Made by a program: the position numbers and the translations under genes. A stretch of 64,000 nucleotides of DNA from Pseudomonadota bacterium (lineage in GTDB: Bacteria > Pseudomonadota > Alphaproteobacteria > Sphingomonadales > Sphingomonadaceae), in NCBI GenBank assembly GCA_021847605.1, contig JAJZQN010000001.1, positions 1 to 64,000 of the forward strand. The letters run 5' to 3'. A model generated the notes under the pieces. That model was not told the origin of the DNA and searched no databases. It was given only the letters and a program-made list of their open reading frames with translations. Of the stretch, positions 50,886-59,529 are shown one piece after another; the stretch's first letter is position 1, and each line of letters opens with the position of its first letter.

Positions 50886-51331
50886 GGCCGAAAAATTCGG
50901 CCCAGTTCCCGATCACCCATTTTTGCCTGAAGCGCGACCAGCCGCCCAACAATCCACGCATATCCGCCGATTTTTGAAACTGGGACTCCCCGGCCGAACT
51001 GGGACTCCCTTGGTCCCACTTAATCTTACCCTTCGCGCCGCCTGATTGCCGTGTGAACGGGACTTCAACGACCTTTCAAAGGCTCAAAGGCGCTGTTTAA
51101 AAGGCTTTGTGGATTAGACACCCATTTTCCTTTTACGACCTTTCAAACCACGCGGTTTCTAAATGCTCTGGTCCCAGAACCGCCAAAACGACCAATCACT
51201 CTAGACACAGCAAAGGCGCGCCAATTTCTCGACGCGCCTCACGCAAACCCGCAGAAAACCCCGATTTTTTGGCCGCGTAATCCCGCACAATCCCGGATAA
51301 TCCCGGCCTCAATCCATTCTAAACCCTAGTG
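50886..51331. other. Non-coding left end of the prophage with short iterated motifs
   Basis: No gene is seen. It contains two copies of AACTGGGACTCCC (50978-50990, 50997-51009; 19-bp period) with inverted GGTCCCA nearby, two copies of ACGACCTTTCAAA (51068-51080, 51135-51147), and three AATCCCG units in 10-bp steps around 51279-51305. Several resemble inverted copies of motifs at the other end (CGGGATT, GGTTTGAA). The set is what transposase-binding sites at a Mu-type end would look like. Confidence 0.55.
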
Positions 51332-51394
51332 TCCCCTTTCAGGGATAATGTCATATCCATGGGCGGTAGGACAGCGTTATCGCCACCGGCGCCT

Positions 51395-51535
51395 TCACTC
51401 ATCCTCGATCAGGATGCGCGCAGCGGCACCGTCGCTATCGTCAAACTGCCCGCTGCCCAGCGCCCAGAAAAAGGCCGCAAGCCCGACCAGTCCCAGCAGC
51501 AGGGCAATGGGGATCAACATGGTCAGCCCGGTCAT
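51395..51535 (-). CDS. ccoS: cbb3 oxidase assembly protein CcoS
   Basis: A 46-aa membrane peptide, MTGLTMLIPIALLLGLVGLA then FFWALGSGQFDD, matching CcoS/FixS (short TM segment plus W-x-x-x-x-GQFDDxD motif). ATG 51535 overlaps the ccoI stop (ATGA). Family role: needed for copper/haem insertion into cbb3 oxidase. It is the last gene of the cluster and lies 53 bp from the proposed prophage end. Confidence 0.85.
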   Translation of the reverse strand: MTGLTMLIPIALLLGLVGLAAFFWALGSGQFDDSDGAAARILIEDE

Positions 51536-53670
51536 TTCGCGGCTCCCTTCAAACGCAGCGCATTGGCAATCACGATCAGCGAACTGGTGGACATGGCGAC
51601 GGCCGCGACCAGCGGGGTGACATGGCCCGCAATGGCCAATGGCACCGCCAGCACATTATAGCCGATGGCGAGCGCAAAATTCTGTTTCACCACCGCTACC
51701 GTCCGTCGCGCTGCGCGCACGGTCATCGCCACCGGCGCCAGCCGATCGCCCAGAAAAACGGCGTCGGCCGCCAACTGGCTGGCGTCGCTGGCGGAAGCAG
51801 GCGCCATGCTGGCATGGCCCGCAGCCAGAGCAGGTCCGTCGTTCAGCCCGTCGCCCACCATCACTATGCGATGACCGCTCGATTTTAGCCGTTCGATCAG
51901 CGCCAGCTTGTCGGCCGGGCGCAGATGGCCGATTGCGGTCGTGCCGGTCAGTCGCGCAATATCCGCCAGCGCTTCCGGCCGGTCGCCGCTGGCGATCAGC
52001 GTAGTGATCTCCATGTTTCGCAACGTCGCCAGCGTATCGACCGCATCGGGGCGCAGCGCATCGGCAAAGCGCAAAAGGATCGATTGATCCCCGCGCCGAT
52101 ATTCGGTCGCCAGATCGAACAGGCTGATCAGGCTGGATGGTCGTCCGAGTGTGACGACTTCGGCGCCGAACCGGCCGCTCATGCCTTCGCCGGCAACCTC
52201 GCGCACATCCTCCACCATCGCGGCGCTGACGCCCTGCATTTCCAGTGCCGTTCGTAGCGCGACGCTCAATGGATGACGGCTACCCCGCGCCAGCGCCAGA
52301 ATGATGGCGCGATCCTCGCTGCTCAGTGCATCCAGATCGCGTGGCACCGGCCGCCCCAATGTCAGCGTGCCGGTCTTGTCGAACACGGCTTCGTCGACCT
52401 GCGCCAGCCGCTCCAGCGCAGACCCGTCCTTCACCAGCACGCCCCGCTTCATCAGCGCCCCGCACGCCACGATCTGCGCCGCTGGCACCGCAAGTCCCAG
52501 CGCGCAGGGGCAGGTGATCAGCAGCACCGCGACCGCGATCAACAACGCCTGATGCACGCCGGCCCCCGCGATCATCCACCCCGCAAAGGACAGGGCGGCC
52601 AGCAGGTGGACGCAGGGCGCATAGAGCCGTGCCGCCCGGTCGGCCAGTTGCACATAACGCGACCTGCCCTGTCCCGCCTGTTCCATCAGGCGGGCGATGT
52701 CGGCGATGACGGTATCGGCACCGGCGGCCGTCACCACCACATGGACGGGACCATCGATATTGAGAGCGCCTGCCTGCACCATGTCGCCCGCACGAACGCG
52801 GACGGGCGCGCTCTCCCCGGTGAGGAAAGCGATGTCCAGTCCGCTTTCCCCCGCAACCACGCGCCCGTCCGCTGCCAGTCGCTCTCCTGCCGCGACCAGC
52901 ATCTCCATGCCCGGCTGTAACTGGGCGGCGGCCACCCAATGGCTATGCCCGGCCTTGTCCAATATCATGGCGCCGGGCGCGGTCTGTTTCAGCAACGCAG
53001 CGACACCGGCGCGCGCGCGACCGCGCATCATGCTATCCAGCACGCGCCCCGCCAGCAGGAAAAACAGCAGCATGACCGCCCCGTCGAACCATGCATGATG
53101 GCCGCCGGTGATCGTTTCATACAGGCTCATGCCGGTGGTCAGCGCCACGCCAATGCTGATCGGCACATCCATATTGGTCCGTCCCTGCCGCAACGCGGCC
53201 CAGGCGGAACGGAAAAAGGGTTGGCCCGCATAGGCCACGGTCGGCAGGGCGATCAGCGCGGACAGCCAGTGGAACATCTGGCGCGTGCCGCCCTCCGCCC
53301 CGGACCAGATCGACACCGACAACAGCATGATGTTCATGGCGGCAAAGCCCGCCACGGCCAGCGCGCGCAGCAAGGCGCGGTTCTCCGCCGCCGCGACATC
53401 GATACCCGGATCGGCCAGCGGTTCGGATTCGAATCCCAGCGTGGAGATGGCCGACCGGATGTCCGGCGGGGCCATCATCGCATCATGCTGGATCGATACC
53501 CGTTTGGCAGACAGGTTGACGCGCGCGGCGACGATGCCCGGCACATGGGACAGGCCATTTTCGATCTTGCCGATACAGCCCGCGCAATGGATGCCGGGCA
53601 GGGCGAACAGGCTGGTCGTGACGGCCTGTGGCTCTTCCATGTCGATGGAGGGCAGGGGCTGGGTGGCCAT
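51532..53670 (-). CDS. ccoI: Copper-transporting P-type ATPase CcoI/FixI
   Basis: A 712-aa P1B ATPase. N-terminal metal-binding domain with GIHCAGC (Cys29, Cys32), eight membrane segments, the TGES actuator loop (FLTGES), the membrane CPC metal site (LLITCPCALGLAVP), the phosphorylation motif DKTGTLT, and the hinge GDGLNDGPAL. In cbb3 clusters this pump delivers copper for CuB assembly rather than general resistance. Its start overlaps the ccoH stop (TGATG). Confidence 0.92.
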   Translation of the reverse strand: MATQPLPSIDMEEPQAVTTSLFALPGIHCAGCIGKIENGLSHVPGIVAARVNLSAKRVSIQHDAMMAPPDIRSAISTLGFESEPLADPGIDVAAAENRALLRALAVAGFAAMNIMLLSVSIWSGAEGGTRQMFHWLSALIALPTVAYAGQPFFRSAWAALRQGRTNMDVPISIGVALTTGMSLYETITGGHHAWFDGAVMLLFFLLAGRVLDSMMRGRARAGVAALLKQTAPGAMILDKAGHSHWVAAAQLQPGMEMLVAAGERLAADGRVVAGESGLDIAFLTGESAPVRVRAGDMVQAGALNIDGPVHVVVTAAGADTVIADIARLMEQAGQGRSRYVQLADRAARLYAPCVHLLAALSFAGWMIAGAGVHQALLIAVAVLLITCPCALGLAVPAAQIVACGALMKRGVLVKDGSALERLAQVDEAVFDKTGTLTLGRPVPRDLDALSSEDRAIILALARGSRHPLSVALRTALEMQGVSAAMVEDVREVAGEGMSGRFGAEVVTLGRPSSLISLFDLATEYRRGDQSILLRFADALRPDAVDTLATLRNMEITTLIASGDRPEALADIARLTGTTAIGHLRPADKLALIERLKSSGHRIVMVGDGLNDGPALAAGHASMAPASASDASQLAADAVFLGDRLAPVAMTVRAARRTVAVVKQNFALAIGYNVLAVPLAIAGHVTPLVAAVAMSTSSLIVIANALRLKGAAK

Positions 53671-54140
53671 CAGTCGATCTCCCGCAAGAGCCGCTGTTCG
53701 CCGGCATCATGACGAATGGTGAAGGCCACCTGCCATCGTCCGGCGGGCAGGGCTTTGTCGCTGCGATAGCGGCCCGGCGCGATGGGATCGAAACGCAGCG
53801 CAATATCCGGCGCGCGGCCCAGTGGATGCTGAGCGATGGCACGCACCTGCGCACCATCGATGGGCGTTCCGCCGGCGTCGGCGATCGTCAGCAGCGCGTG
53901 ACGCTGTTCGTCGGCAGTGACCTGATCCTGCCAGCCCAGCCGGTCCTGCGCCTTCGCCTTGGCCAGCCATTGGTTGAATTCCTGGCTGGCGACATAGCTG
54001 TTGTCGACGACGGTCCCGCCAAAGGACCGGACCGCGATGGTCGCCATCACCATGTTGACGGCGATCACCACACAGAAAAAGGCGACCAATATGCCGGTGA
54101 TGTGCCAGCCGGTGAAGCGTCGAATGCTGGGCGTCTGCAT
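53670..54140 (-). CDS. ccoH: cbb3 oxidase assembly protein CcoH/FixH
   Basis: A 156-aa protein: one N-terminal membrane helix (GWHITGILVAFFCVVIAVNMVMA) and a periplasmic FixH domain (SFGGTVVDNSYVASQEFNQWLAKAKAQ, then ADEQRHALLTIADAGGTPIDGAQV). ATG 54140 is used; longer in-frame starts run into ccoG. It lies 2 bp after ccoG. Confidence 0.87.
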   Translation of the reverse strand: MQTPSIRRFTGWHITGILVAFFCVVIAVNMVMATIAVRSFGGTVVDNSYVASQEFNQWLAKAKAQDRLGWQDQVTADEQRHALLTIADAGGTPIDGAQVRAIAQHPLGRAPDIALRFDPIAPGRYRSDKALPAGRWQVAFTIRHDAGEQRLLREID

Positions 54141-54142
54141 GG

Positions 54143-55576
54143 TTACGGCCTTTCGAAACGTGCCGGTTCCCGGTCGCCGCCGCCTTCGCGGTCGGTCGCC
54201 CGGACGGTGAAGCTGAAATCCTGTCGCGGCGGCCCGCTGGCCGGTGCGGCAATGAAGATGCGCAATCGGGCCACGCTGTCGGGCGGGACGCTCGTCATTA
54301 TGCGGGTATCGGCCTGCTCGCGTGCCATGGCGTCGGTCCACAGGCGCGCGCCGTCCAGACCTTCGACGCGCACTTCCATCGGCCGTGGCCGTGCCTCCAT
54401 ATTGCGCAACTTGACGGTGTAGGCGTTGCGGATCGCTCCATCGGACAGGCGAACGAAGATCGGGTTGCGATCCTGCTGCGCGCTAATGTCGATACGGGTG
54501 CGGGCCGTCAGCATGAACAGCATCGCCGCGCCGATGCCCACCCATATCGTGAGATAGGCGATCGTGCGCGGGCGCAGCAGGGTGCGCAGCGCGGGTCGGG
54601 GCGCACCGCCCTGCCGCTCGCGATCGGCGTCATCCTGCGTGCAATAATCGATCAGGCCACGGGGGCGCCCGACCTGCGCCATCACCTTGTCGCACGCATC
54701 GATGCACAGCGCACAGGTGATGCAGCCGACCTGCGCCCCGTCGCGAATGTCGATACCGGTGGGGCATACCGCCACGCACTGGTTGCAATCGATGCAGTCG
54801 CCGAACTGATCGGGATTGGCCTGCGCCTTCTTGACGCTGCCGCGCTTTTCCCCGCGCCATTCCTTATAGGTGACGACCAGCGATTTTTCGTCCAGCATCG
54901 CCGTCTGGATGCGTGGCCACGGACACATGTAAATACATACCTGTTCGCGCATGAATCCGCCCAGCAACAGGGTCGTCGCGGTCAGCAGCGCGGTCGTGGC
55001 ATAGGCGACCGGCGCGGCCGTCCCGGTCCAATATTGATGCTGCAATGTCGGTGCATCGGCGAAATAGAATATCCATGCCCCGCCGGTGGCAAAGGCAATC
55101 GCCAGCCAGATCGTCCATTTGGCCATGCGTCGGGCCAGCTTCGCGGCATTCCACGGCGCATGGCTCAGGCGTATCTGGGCATTGCGATCCCCGTCGATGA
55201 AGCGTTCGACATGCTGGAACAGGTCGGTCCACACCGTCTGGGGACAGGCATAGCCGCACCAGGCGCGACCTACCGCCGATGTCAGCAGGAACAGGCCGAT
55301 CCCCGCCATGATCAGCAACCCGGCCACATAATAAAATTCATGCGGCCAGATTTCGATGGCGAACATATAGAAACGGCGATGGGCCAGGTCGATCAGCACC
55401 GCCTGATCCGGCGCATAGGGACCACGATCCCAGCGCAGCCACGGCGTCCCCCAATAGACGATCAGGGTCACGGCCATGATCGCCCATTTCAGGCGACGAT
55501 AGAAACCGTCGACCGCCTTGGGATAGACGCCCTTGCGCTTTTCATACAGGTCGCCGGACCCGGCAGGCATCAGCAT
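54143..55576 (-). CDS. ccoG: Ferredoxin-like membrane protein CcoG/FixG (RdxA/RdxB type)
   Basis: A 477-aa protein with about five membrane segments and two 4Fe-4S motifs (CIDCNQCVAVCPTGIDIR and CITCALCIDACDKVM), plus cysteines in GRAWCGYACPQTVW and QVCIYMCPWPRIQ. The C-terminal ~120 residues form an Ig-like periplasmic domain. Family role: reduction of copper for cbb3 oxidase assembly. Confidence 0.92.
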   Translation of the reverse strand: MLMPAGSGDLYEKRKGVYPKAVDGFYRRLKWAIMAVTLIVYWGTPWLRWDRGPYAPDQAVLIDLAHRRFYMFAIEIWPHEFYYVAGLLIMAGIGLFLLTSAVGRAWCGYACPQTVWTDLFQHVERFIDGDRNAQIRLSHAPWNAAKLARRMAKWTIWLAIAFATGGAWIFYFADAPTLQHQYWTGTAAPVAYATTALLTATTLLLGGFMREQVCIYMCPWPRIQTAMLDEKSLVVTYKEWRGEKRGSVKKAQANPDQFGDCIDCNQCVAVCPTGIDIRDGAQVGCITCALCIDACDKVMAQVGRPRGLIDYCTQDDADRERQGGAPRPALRTLLRPRTIAYLTIWVGIGAAMLFMLTARTRIDISAQQDRNPIFVRLSDGAIRNAYTVKLRNMEARPRPMEVRVEGLDGARLWTDAMAREQADTRIMTSVPPDSVARLRIFIAAPASGPPRQDFSFTVRATDREGGGDREPARFERP

Positions 55577-55594
55577 TGCAAAGTTCCTGAATAA

Positions 55595-55676
55595 CCCGTT
55601 CGGGCTGAGCCTGTCGAAGCCTCGTCCTTTTCTGCGACAGATAAGGACAGCCCTTCGACAGGCTCAGGGCGAACGG
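55595..55676. repeat. Dispersed inverted repeat between ccoP and ccoG
   Basis: CCGTTCG..CTGAGCCTGTCGAAG on the left and CTTCGACAGGCTCAGGGCGAACGG on the right form a long imperfect hairpin between ccoP and ccoG. It probably attenuates ccoG transcription or stabilises the ccoNOQP message. Confidence 0.65.
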
Positions 55677-55678
55677 TG

Positions 55679-56599
55679 TTAAGGCTGTGCGGTTGTCGCA
55701 TTGTCCGCTTCCACCGGGGTCGCTTCACCACCGCCCAGGCTATGCACATAGGCTGCCAGCATGCGGATGGTCGCCTTGTCCAGCTTGTCGTCCCAGCGCG
55801 GCATGACGCCCTGTCGGCTGTTCCACACGGTCTGATGGATCGTGTCCGTGTCGCCGCCATAGAGCCAGATGCCATCGGTCAGGTTCGGCGCGCCCAACGC
55901 GCGTGTTCCCTTGCCATCGGGGCCATGGCACACCGCACAATTATCCGCGAAGAGCTGCGCGCCGCGCTGCGAAGCGGGGCTTGGCTTGTCCTGTCGGCTG
56001 ATCACGCGGACATGGGCGACAACATCGTTCACCTGCGCCGCCGTCAGCAACTGGTCGCGGCCAAAGGCGGGCATGATCGACACCCGTGTTTCCGCATGAT
56101 CGGGATTGCGCACGCCATGGGTGATCGTCTGCTCGATCGTCGCCAGATCGCCGCCCCACAGCCAGTCGTCGTCGTTGAGGTTGGGATAGCCCTTGGCCCC
56201 CGCCGCGCCCGACCCATGGCATTGGACGCAATGGACCTTGAACGCGGCCCGTCCGCCCTCGACCGCCGCCTGCATCAGTTGGGGCTTGCCCGGCAGGTCG
56301 GTGATGGCCGTGTCGGCGATGGCCCGTCGCAGCGGCGCCACTTCCGCTTCCCGCGCGGCCAGTTCCTTGGCCAGCGCGCCCCGGCTCGACCATCCGGTCA
56401 GGCCGCGCGTATAATCATGCAGCATCGGGATCGCCGGATAGGCAATCACATAGCCGATGGCGAACAGGATACAGGCGTAGAAAGTCCACAGCCACCAGCG
56501 GGGCAGGGGCGTGTCCAGTTCGGCGATGCCGTCCCACTCATGCCCCTTGAGTTCGGTGCCGGTGGCGGCGTCAATGCGCTTTTCGGTGTCGTCAGCCAT
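55679..56599 (-). CDS. ccoP: cbb3 oxidase dihaem subunit III CcoP
   Basis: A 306-aa membrane-anchored cytochrome c. N-terminal domain with PLPRWWLWTFYACILFAIGYVIAYP (membrane helix), then two c-haem sites CVQCH and CAVCH, with axial Met in SIMPAFG and GVMPRW. Electrons enter the oxidase through this subunit. Its ATG overlaps the end of ccoQ. Confidence 0.93.
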   Translation of the reverse strand: MADDTEKRIDAATGTELKGHEWDGIAELDTPLPRWWLWTFYACILFAIGYVIAYPAIPMLHDYTRGLTGWSSRGALAKELAAREAEVAPLRRAIADTAITDLPGKPQLMQAAVEGGRAAFKVHCVQCHGSGAAGAKGYPNLNDDDWLWGGDLATIEQTITHGVRNPDHAETRVSIMPAFGRDQLLTAAQVNDVVAHVRVISRQDKPSPASQRGAQLFADNCAVCHGPDGKGTRALGAPNLTDGIWLYGGDTDTIHQTVWNSRQGVMPRWDDKLDKATIRMLAAYVHSLGGGEATPVEADNATTAQP

Positions 56600-56765
56600 G
56601 GTCGGCCTCCGTCTGGTCGCTATCGTCTAGGATCATCCGCGCAGCATGATGGCTGCTGCGGCGCGCATGGGGCAGGAAATGCCAGCCGATCAGGACGACA
56701 TAGGTCGCGCCCATGAAGACCAGCCCCCAACTATCGGCAAAATGGCGCAGGGCGTCATAGGTCAT
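56592..56765 (-). CDS. ccoQ: cbb3 oxidase small subunit CcoQ
   Basis: A 57-aa protein, [20 protein letters not shown] then [16 protein letters not shown]: one membrane helix and a short charged tail, as in CcoQ/FixQ. It overlaps ccoO (ATGA) and ccoP. Stabilises the oxidase complex. Confidence 0.88.
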   Translation of the reverse strand: MTYDALRHFADSWGLVFMGATYVVLIGWHFLPHARRSSHHAARMILDDSDQTEADHG

Positions 56766-57508
56766 CGTGCCGTCTCCTGCGGTTTGGCGGCATCCACATC
56801 GACCAGCGTGCCGAGCATCTGGAGATAGGCGACCAGCGCATCCATCTCGGTCAGCTTATTGGGATTGCCGTCGAAATCGCGCTGCTGCGCCTTGGGATAG
56901 CGTTTGAGGAGATCGCCGGCGTCGGCATTGGGATCGGCCTGCGCCTTCAGGTCGTCATTGCCCTTCGCCACGTCGTCCTTGCTGTACGGCACGCCCACCC
57001 GCGTCAGCGCGGTCAGGTCGGCGCGCATGTCGGCGACCTTCAACTCGCGCTCCGCCAGGAAGGGATAGGTCGGCATGATCGATTCCGGCACCACGGCGCG
57101 GGGGTCTTTCAGATGCTGGACATGCCATTCGTCCGAATAGCGGCCACCCACGCGAGCGAGGTCCGGCCCGGTGCGCTTCGACCCCCATTGGAACGGATGG
57201 TCGTACATGCTCTCCGCCGCCAGGCTGTAATGGCCATAGCGTTCCGTCTCGTCGCGGAAGGGGCGGATCATCTGGCTGTGGCAGTTGTAACAGCCTTCGC
57301 GGATATAGATGTTCCGGCCCGCCAGTTCGAGCGGGGTATAGGGGCGCACCCCCTCCACCTTCTCGATCGTGTTGTCGATCCAGAAGAGGGGGGCGATTTC
57401 CACGATGCCGCCGATGGCGACGACGATGAGGGAGGCAATGCCCAGCAGCGAGATATTCCGCTCCAGCTTGCCATGGTCGAAAAACCTACCCTTTGATTTG
57501 CTTGTCAT
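56762..57508 (-). CDS. ccoO: cbb3 oxidase monohaem subunit II CcoO
   Basis: A 248-aa cytochrome c with an N-terminal anchor ([25 protein letters not shown]), haem site CYNCH, and the typical [23 protein letters not shown] and [12 protein letters not shown] (axial Met). Slightly longer than usual in its C-terminal linker. It lies 54 bp after ccoN. Confidence 0.93.
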   Translation of the reverse strand: MTSKSKGRFFDHGKLERNISLLGIASLIVVAIGGIVEIAPLFWIDNTIEKVEGVRPYTPLELAGRNIYIREGCYNCHSQMIRPFRDETERYGHYSLAAESMYDHPFQWGSKRTGPDLARVGGRYSDEWHVQHLKDPRAVVPESIMPTYPFLAERELKVADMRADLTALTRVGVPYSKDDVAKGNDDLKAQADPNADAGDLLKRYPKAQQRDFDGNPNKLTEMDALVAYLQMLGTLVDVDAAKPQETAR

Positions 57509-57536
57509 TGTCTTTGTCCTCGAAGGAACCTCGATC

Positions 57537-57559
57537 CCGTTCAGGCTCAGGGCGAACGG
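57537..57559. repeat. Short inverted repeat between ccoN and ccoO
   Basis: CCGTTC-N11-GAACGG, a truncated member of the dispersed repeat family, in the ccoN-ccoO gap. May form a small RNA hairpin affecting subunit ratio. Confidence 0.45.
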
Positions 57560-57562
57560 ATC

Positions 57563-59221
57563 TCAGATGGCAGCAGGGATGATGGGCTTGTCGGCGGCCG
57601 GATCATGCGGTGCGTCGTGCATCGGCTTTTCCTGTCGCAACGGCTTGCCTGCGATGGTCATGCCGATGTTCCAGGCCATGATGATCGCGCCCGTCAGGTA
57701 GAGCAGGCCACCTGCCGCACGGATAAGGTACATGGGCAGCATCGCGCTCACGACTTCGGAAAAGGCGTAGACGAGGTAGCCGTCGGCCCCATATTCGCGC
57801 CACATCAGCCCCTGCATGATGCCCGCGACCCACATGGCGGCGGCGTAGAGGACGATGCCCAGCGTCGCGAGCCAGAAGTGCCAGTTCACCAGACGCAGCG
57901 AGTAGAGGCGTTCCCGTTTCCACAGGCGCGGCGTCAGATAATAGAGGCAGGCAAAGGTGATCATGCCGTTCCATCCCAGCGCGCCCGAATGCACATGGCC
58001 GATGGTCCAGTCGGTATAGTGGGACAGGCTGTTGACCGCCTTCACCGACATGACCGGACCTTCGAACGTGGACATGCCGTAAAAGGCCAGCGCCATCACC
58101 ATCATGCGGATGATCGGGTCGGTGCGGATCTTGTCCCATGCACCGTTCAGCGTCATCAGGCCGTTGATCATCCCGCCCCAGCTAGGCATCCACAGCATGA
58201 TGGAGAACACCATGCCCAGCGTCTGCGCCCAGTCGGGCAGCGCGGTGTAATGAAGGTGGTGCGGACCCGCCCAGATATAGAGGAAGATCAGCGACCAGAA
58301 GTGGATGATCGACAGCCGGTAACTATAGACCGGCCGCTGCGCCTGTTTGGGCACGAAATAATACATCATGGCCAGGAAGCCGGCGGTCAGGAAGAAGCCC
58401 ACCGCATTATGGCCATACCACCATTGGGTCAGCGCATCCTGAACCCCGGCAAAGGCGCTATAGCTTTTGGAGCCAAGCAGGCTGACCGGCATCGACAGGT
58501 TGTTGACGATGTGCAGCATCGCGATGGTGATGATGAAGGCGAGGTAGAACCAGTTCGCCACATAGATATGCGGCTCGCTGCGCTTCATCACGGTGCCGCC
58601 GAACACGATCAGGTAGCATACCCACACGATCGTCAGCCACAGGTCGACATACCATTCCGGCTCGGCATATTCCTTGCCCTCGGTAATGCCGAGCAGATAG
58701 CCGGTCGCGGCCAGCACGATGAACAGCTGGTATCCCCAGAAGACGAAGTTCGCGAGCGCCGGTGAAAACAATCGTGCGCGGCAGGTCCGCTGAACCACGT
58801 AGAAGCTGGTGGAAATCAGCGCATTGCCGCCAAAGGCAAAGATCACCGCCGACGTATGCAGCGGCCGCAACCGGCCGAAGCTGGTATATTCGATGCCAAG
58901 GTTGAGGGCCGGAAAGGCAAGCTGCAACGCGATGTAAAGCCCGGCCAGAAAACCGGCCAGCCCCCAGAAGACCGTCGCGATCACGCCCCACCGGATCACA
59001 TCGTCATAATATTTGCCCTGATCGGCCGGCATTTTCAGTATGCCACGGGTGAAAGCGGCATAGTCCGCCCCCCGCATCGTCACGATGGCGACCAGCAGCG
59101 CGGCGGCGCTGACAATCCCCATATGGACGGCAAAGCCGCTGTCGACCGCCGCCAGCGCAGCGGCAAAGGCCGCCAACGCGAGCGCGAACCAGCCGCCCGT
59201 CTTCATCACCAGTTTATCCAT
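57563..59221 (-). CDS. ccoN: cbb3 oxidase catalytic subunit I CcoN
   Basis: A 552-aa, about 14-helix haem-copper oxidase subunit: haem ligand His in [15 protein letters not shown], CuB His in [13 protein letters not shown], the His pair in [15 protein letters not shown], cbb3-type Tyr in MMYYFVPKQ, and [12 protein letters not shown] for both haems. It reduces O2 at very low concentration. ATG 59221 is chosen; 18 extra in-frame codons upstream do not match the family. An Fnr-type box lies 58 bp upstream of the start. Confidence 0.95.
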   Translation of the reverse strand: MDKLVMKTGGWFALALAAFAAALAAVDSGFAVHMGIVSAAALLVAIVTMRGADYAAFTRGILKMPADQGKYYDDVIRWGVIATVFWGLAGFLAGLYIALQLAFPALNLGIEYTSFGRLRPLHTSAVIFAFGGNALISTSFYVVQRTCRARLFSPALANFVFWGYQLFIVLAATGYLLGITEGKEYAEPEWYVDLWLTIVWVCYLIVFGGTVMKRSEPHIYVANWFYLAFIITIAMLHIVNNLSMPVSLLGSKSYSAFAGVQDALTQWWYGHNAVGFFLTAGFLAMMYYFVPKQAQRPVYSYRLSIIHFWSLIFLYIWAGPHHLHYTALPDWAQTLGMVFSIMLWMPSWGGMINGLMTLNGAWDKIRTDPIIRMMVMALAFYGMSTFEGPVMSVKAVNSLSHYTDWTIGHVHSGALGWNGMITFACLYYLTPRLWKRERLYSLRLVNWHFWLATLGIVLYAAAMWVAGIMQGLMWREYGADGYLVYAFSEVVSAMLPMYLIRAAGGLLYLTGAIIMAWNIGMTIAGKPLRQEKPMHDAPHDPAADKPIIPAAI

Positions 59222-59278
59222 GGTCCTGTCCCTGCAAAAGGCTTTGCGTCGCCTTCGGACAGGCGGCGCCCCCATGCA

Positions 59279-59292
59279 TTGACCTCTGTCAA
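59279..59292 (-). promoter_or_regulatory. Fnr/FixK-type box upstream of ccoN
   Basis: TTGACCTCTGTCAA, a 14-bp palindrome of TTGA-N6-TCAA form. Its centre is about 64 bp before the ccoN ATG, the right distance for a class II activated promoter with a ~25-nt leader. It is the only such match seen in the non-phage intergenic regions. The likely binder is the Fnr-type protein encoded at 8068-8811. Confidence 0.7.
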
Positions 59293-59369
59293 ACGGGCGG
59301 CGGCGGGTCTTTACGGGATTATGCGTAACGGTGGTGGAGGGGGATGAAGATGGATGAAGTCAGGTCAAT

Positions 59370-59436
59370 CCGTTCGTGTCGAGCGAAGTCGAGACACAAT
59401 GGCACAACGCTTCTCGACTGCGCTCGAACCGAACGG
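59370..59436. repeat. Dispersed inverted repeat upstream of merR
   Basis: CCGTTCGTGTCGAGCG...GTCGAG on the left and CTCGACTGCGCTCGAACCGAACGG on the right form an imperfect hairpin in the region between ccoN and merR. Confidence 0.6.
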
Positions 59437-59496
59437 AGAGGAGGGGCGTTTTCCGACGTCGAAAAATTGCTGAAATCCGCAAAATCCCTGTTGAAG

Positions 59497-59511
59497 TTGA
59501 CGTAACGTCAA
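59497..59511. promoter_or_regulatory. Palindromic operator before merR
   Basis: TTGACGTAACGTCAA is a perfect 7-1-7 palindrome ending 18 bp before the merR start codon. It resembles the ACGT-centred operators of some MerR-family regulators and probably mediates self-control. Confidence 0.55.
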
Positions 59512-59529
59512 GTGGTAGGAGCCTTCGAC

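Larger units (their letters stand above)
13464..51341 (-). mobile_element. Mu-like (B3/D3112-type) transposable prophage, about 38 kb
   Basis: A continuous block of phage genes: repressor and Ner-like gene, DDE transposase and MuB ATPase, GemA, Mor, SAR endolysin, spanins, Mu-type terminase/portal/gpF/gpG/protease/capsid, then a siphovirus-like tail with a long tape measure. Boundaries are proposed from a ten-base inverted terminal match, TGGAAGGGGA at the left and TCCCCTTTCA at the right. No matching 5-bp target duplication was found beside these ends, so the termini may be off by some tens of bases. The gene set looks complete and undamaged, so it could be inducible. Confidence 0.9.

Noticed and set aside
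3888-59436. Reading the CCGTTCG...CGAACGG elements as phage attachment sites
   Set aside because: They lie outside the prophage ends, occur at several unrelated intergenic places, and look like the common sphingomonad intergenic hairpins.
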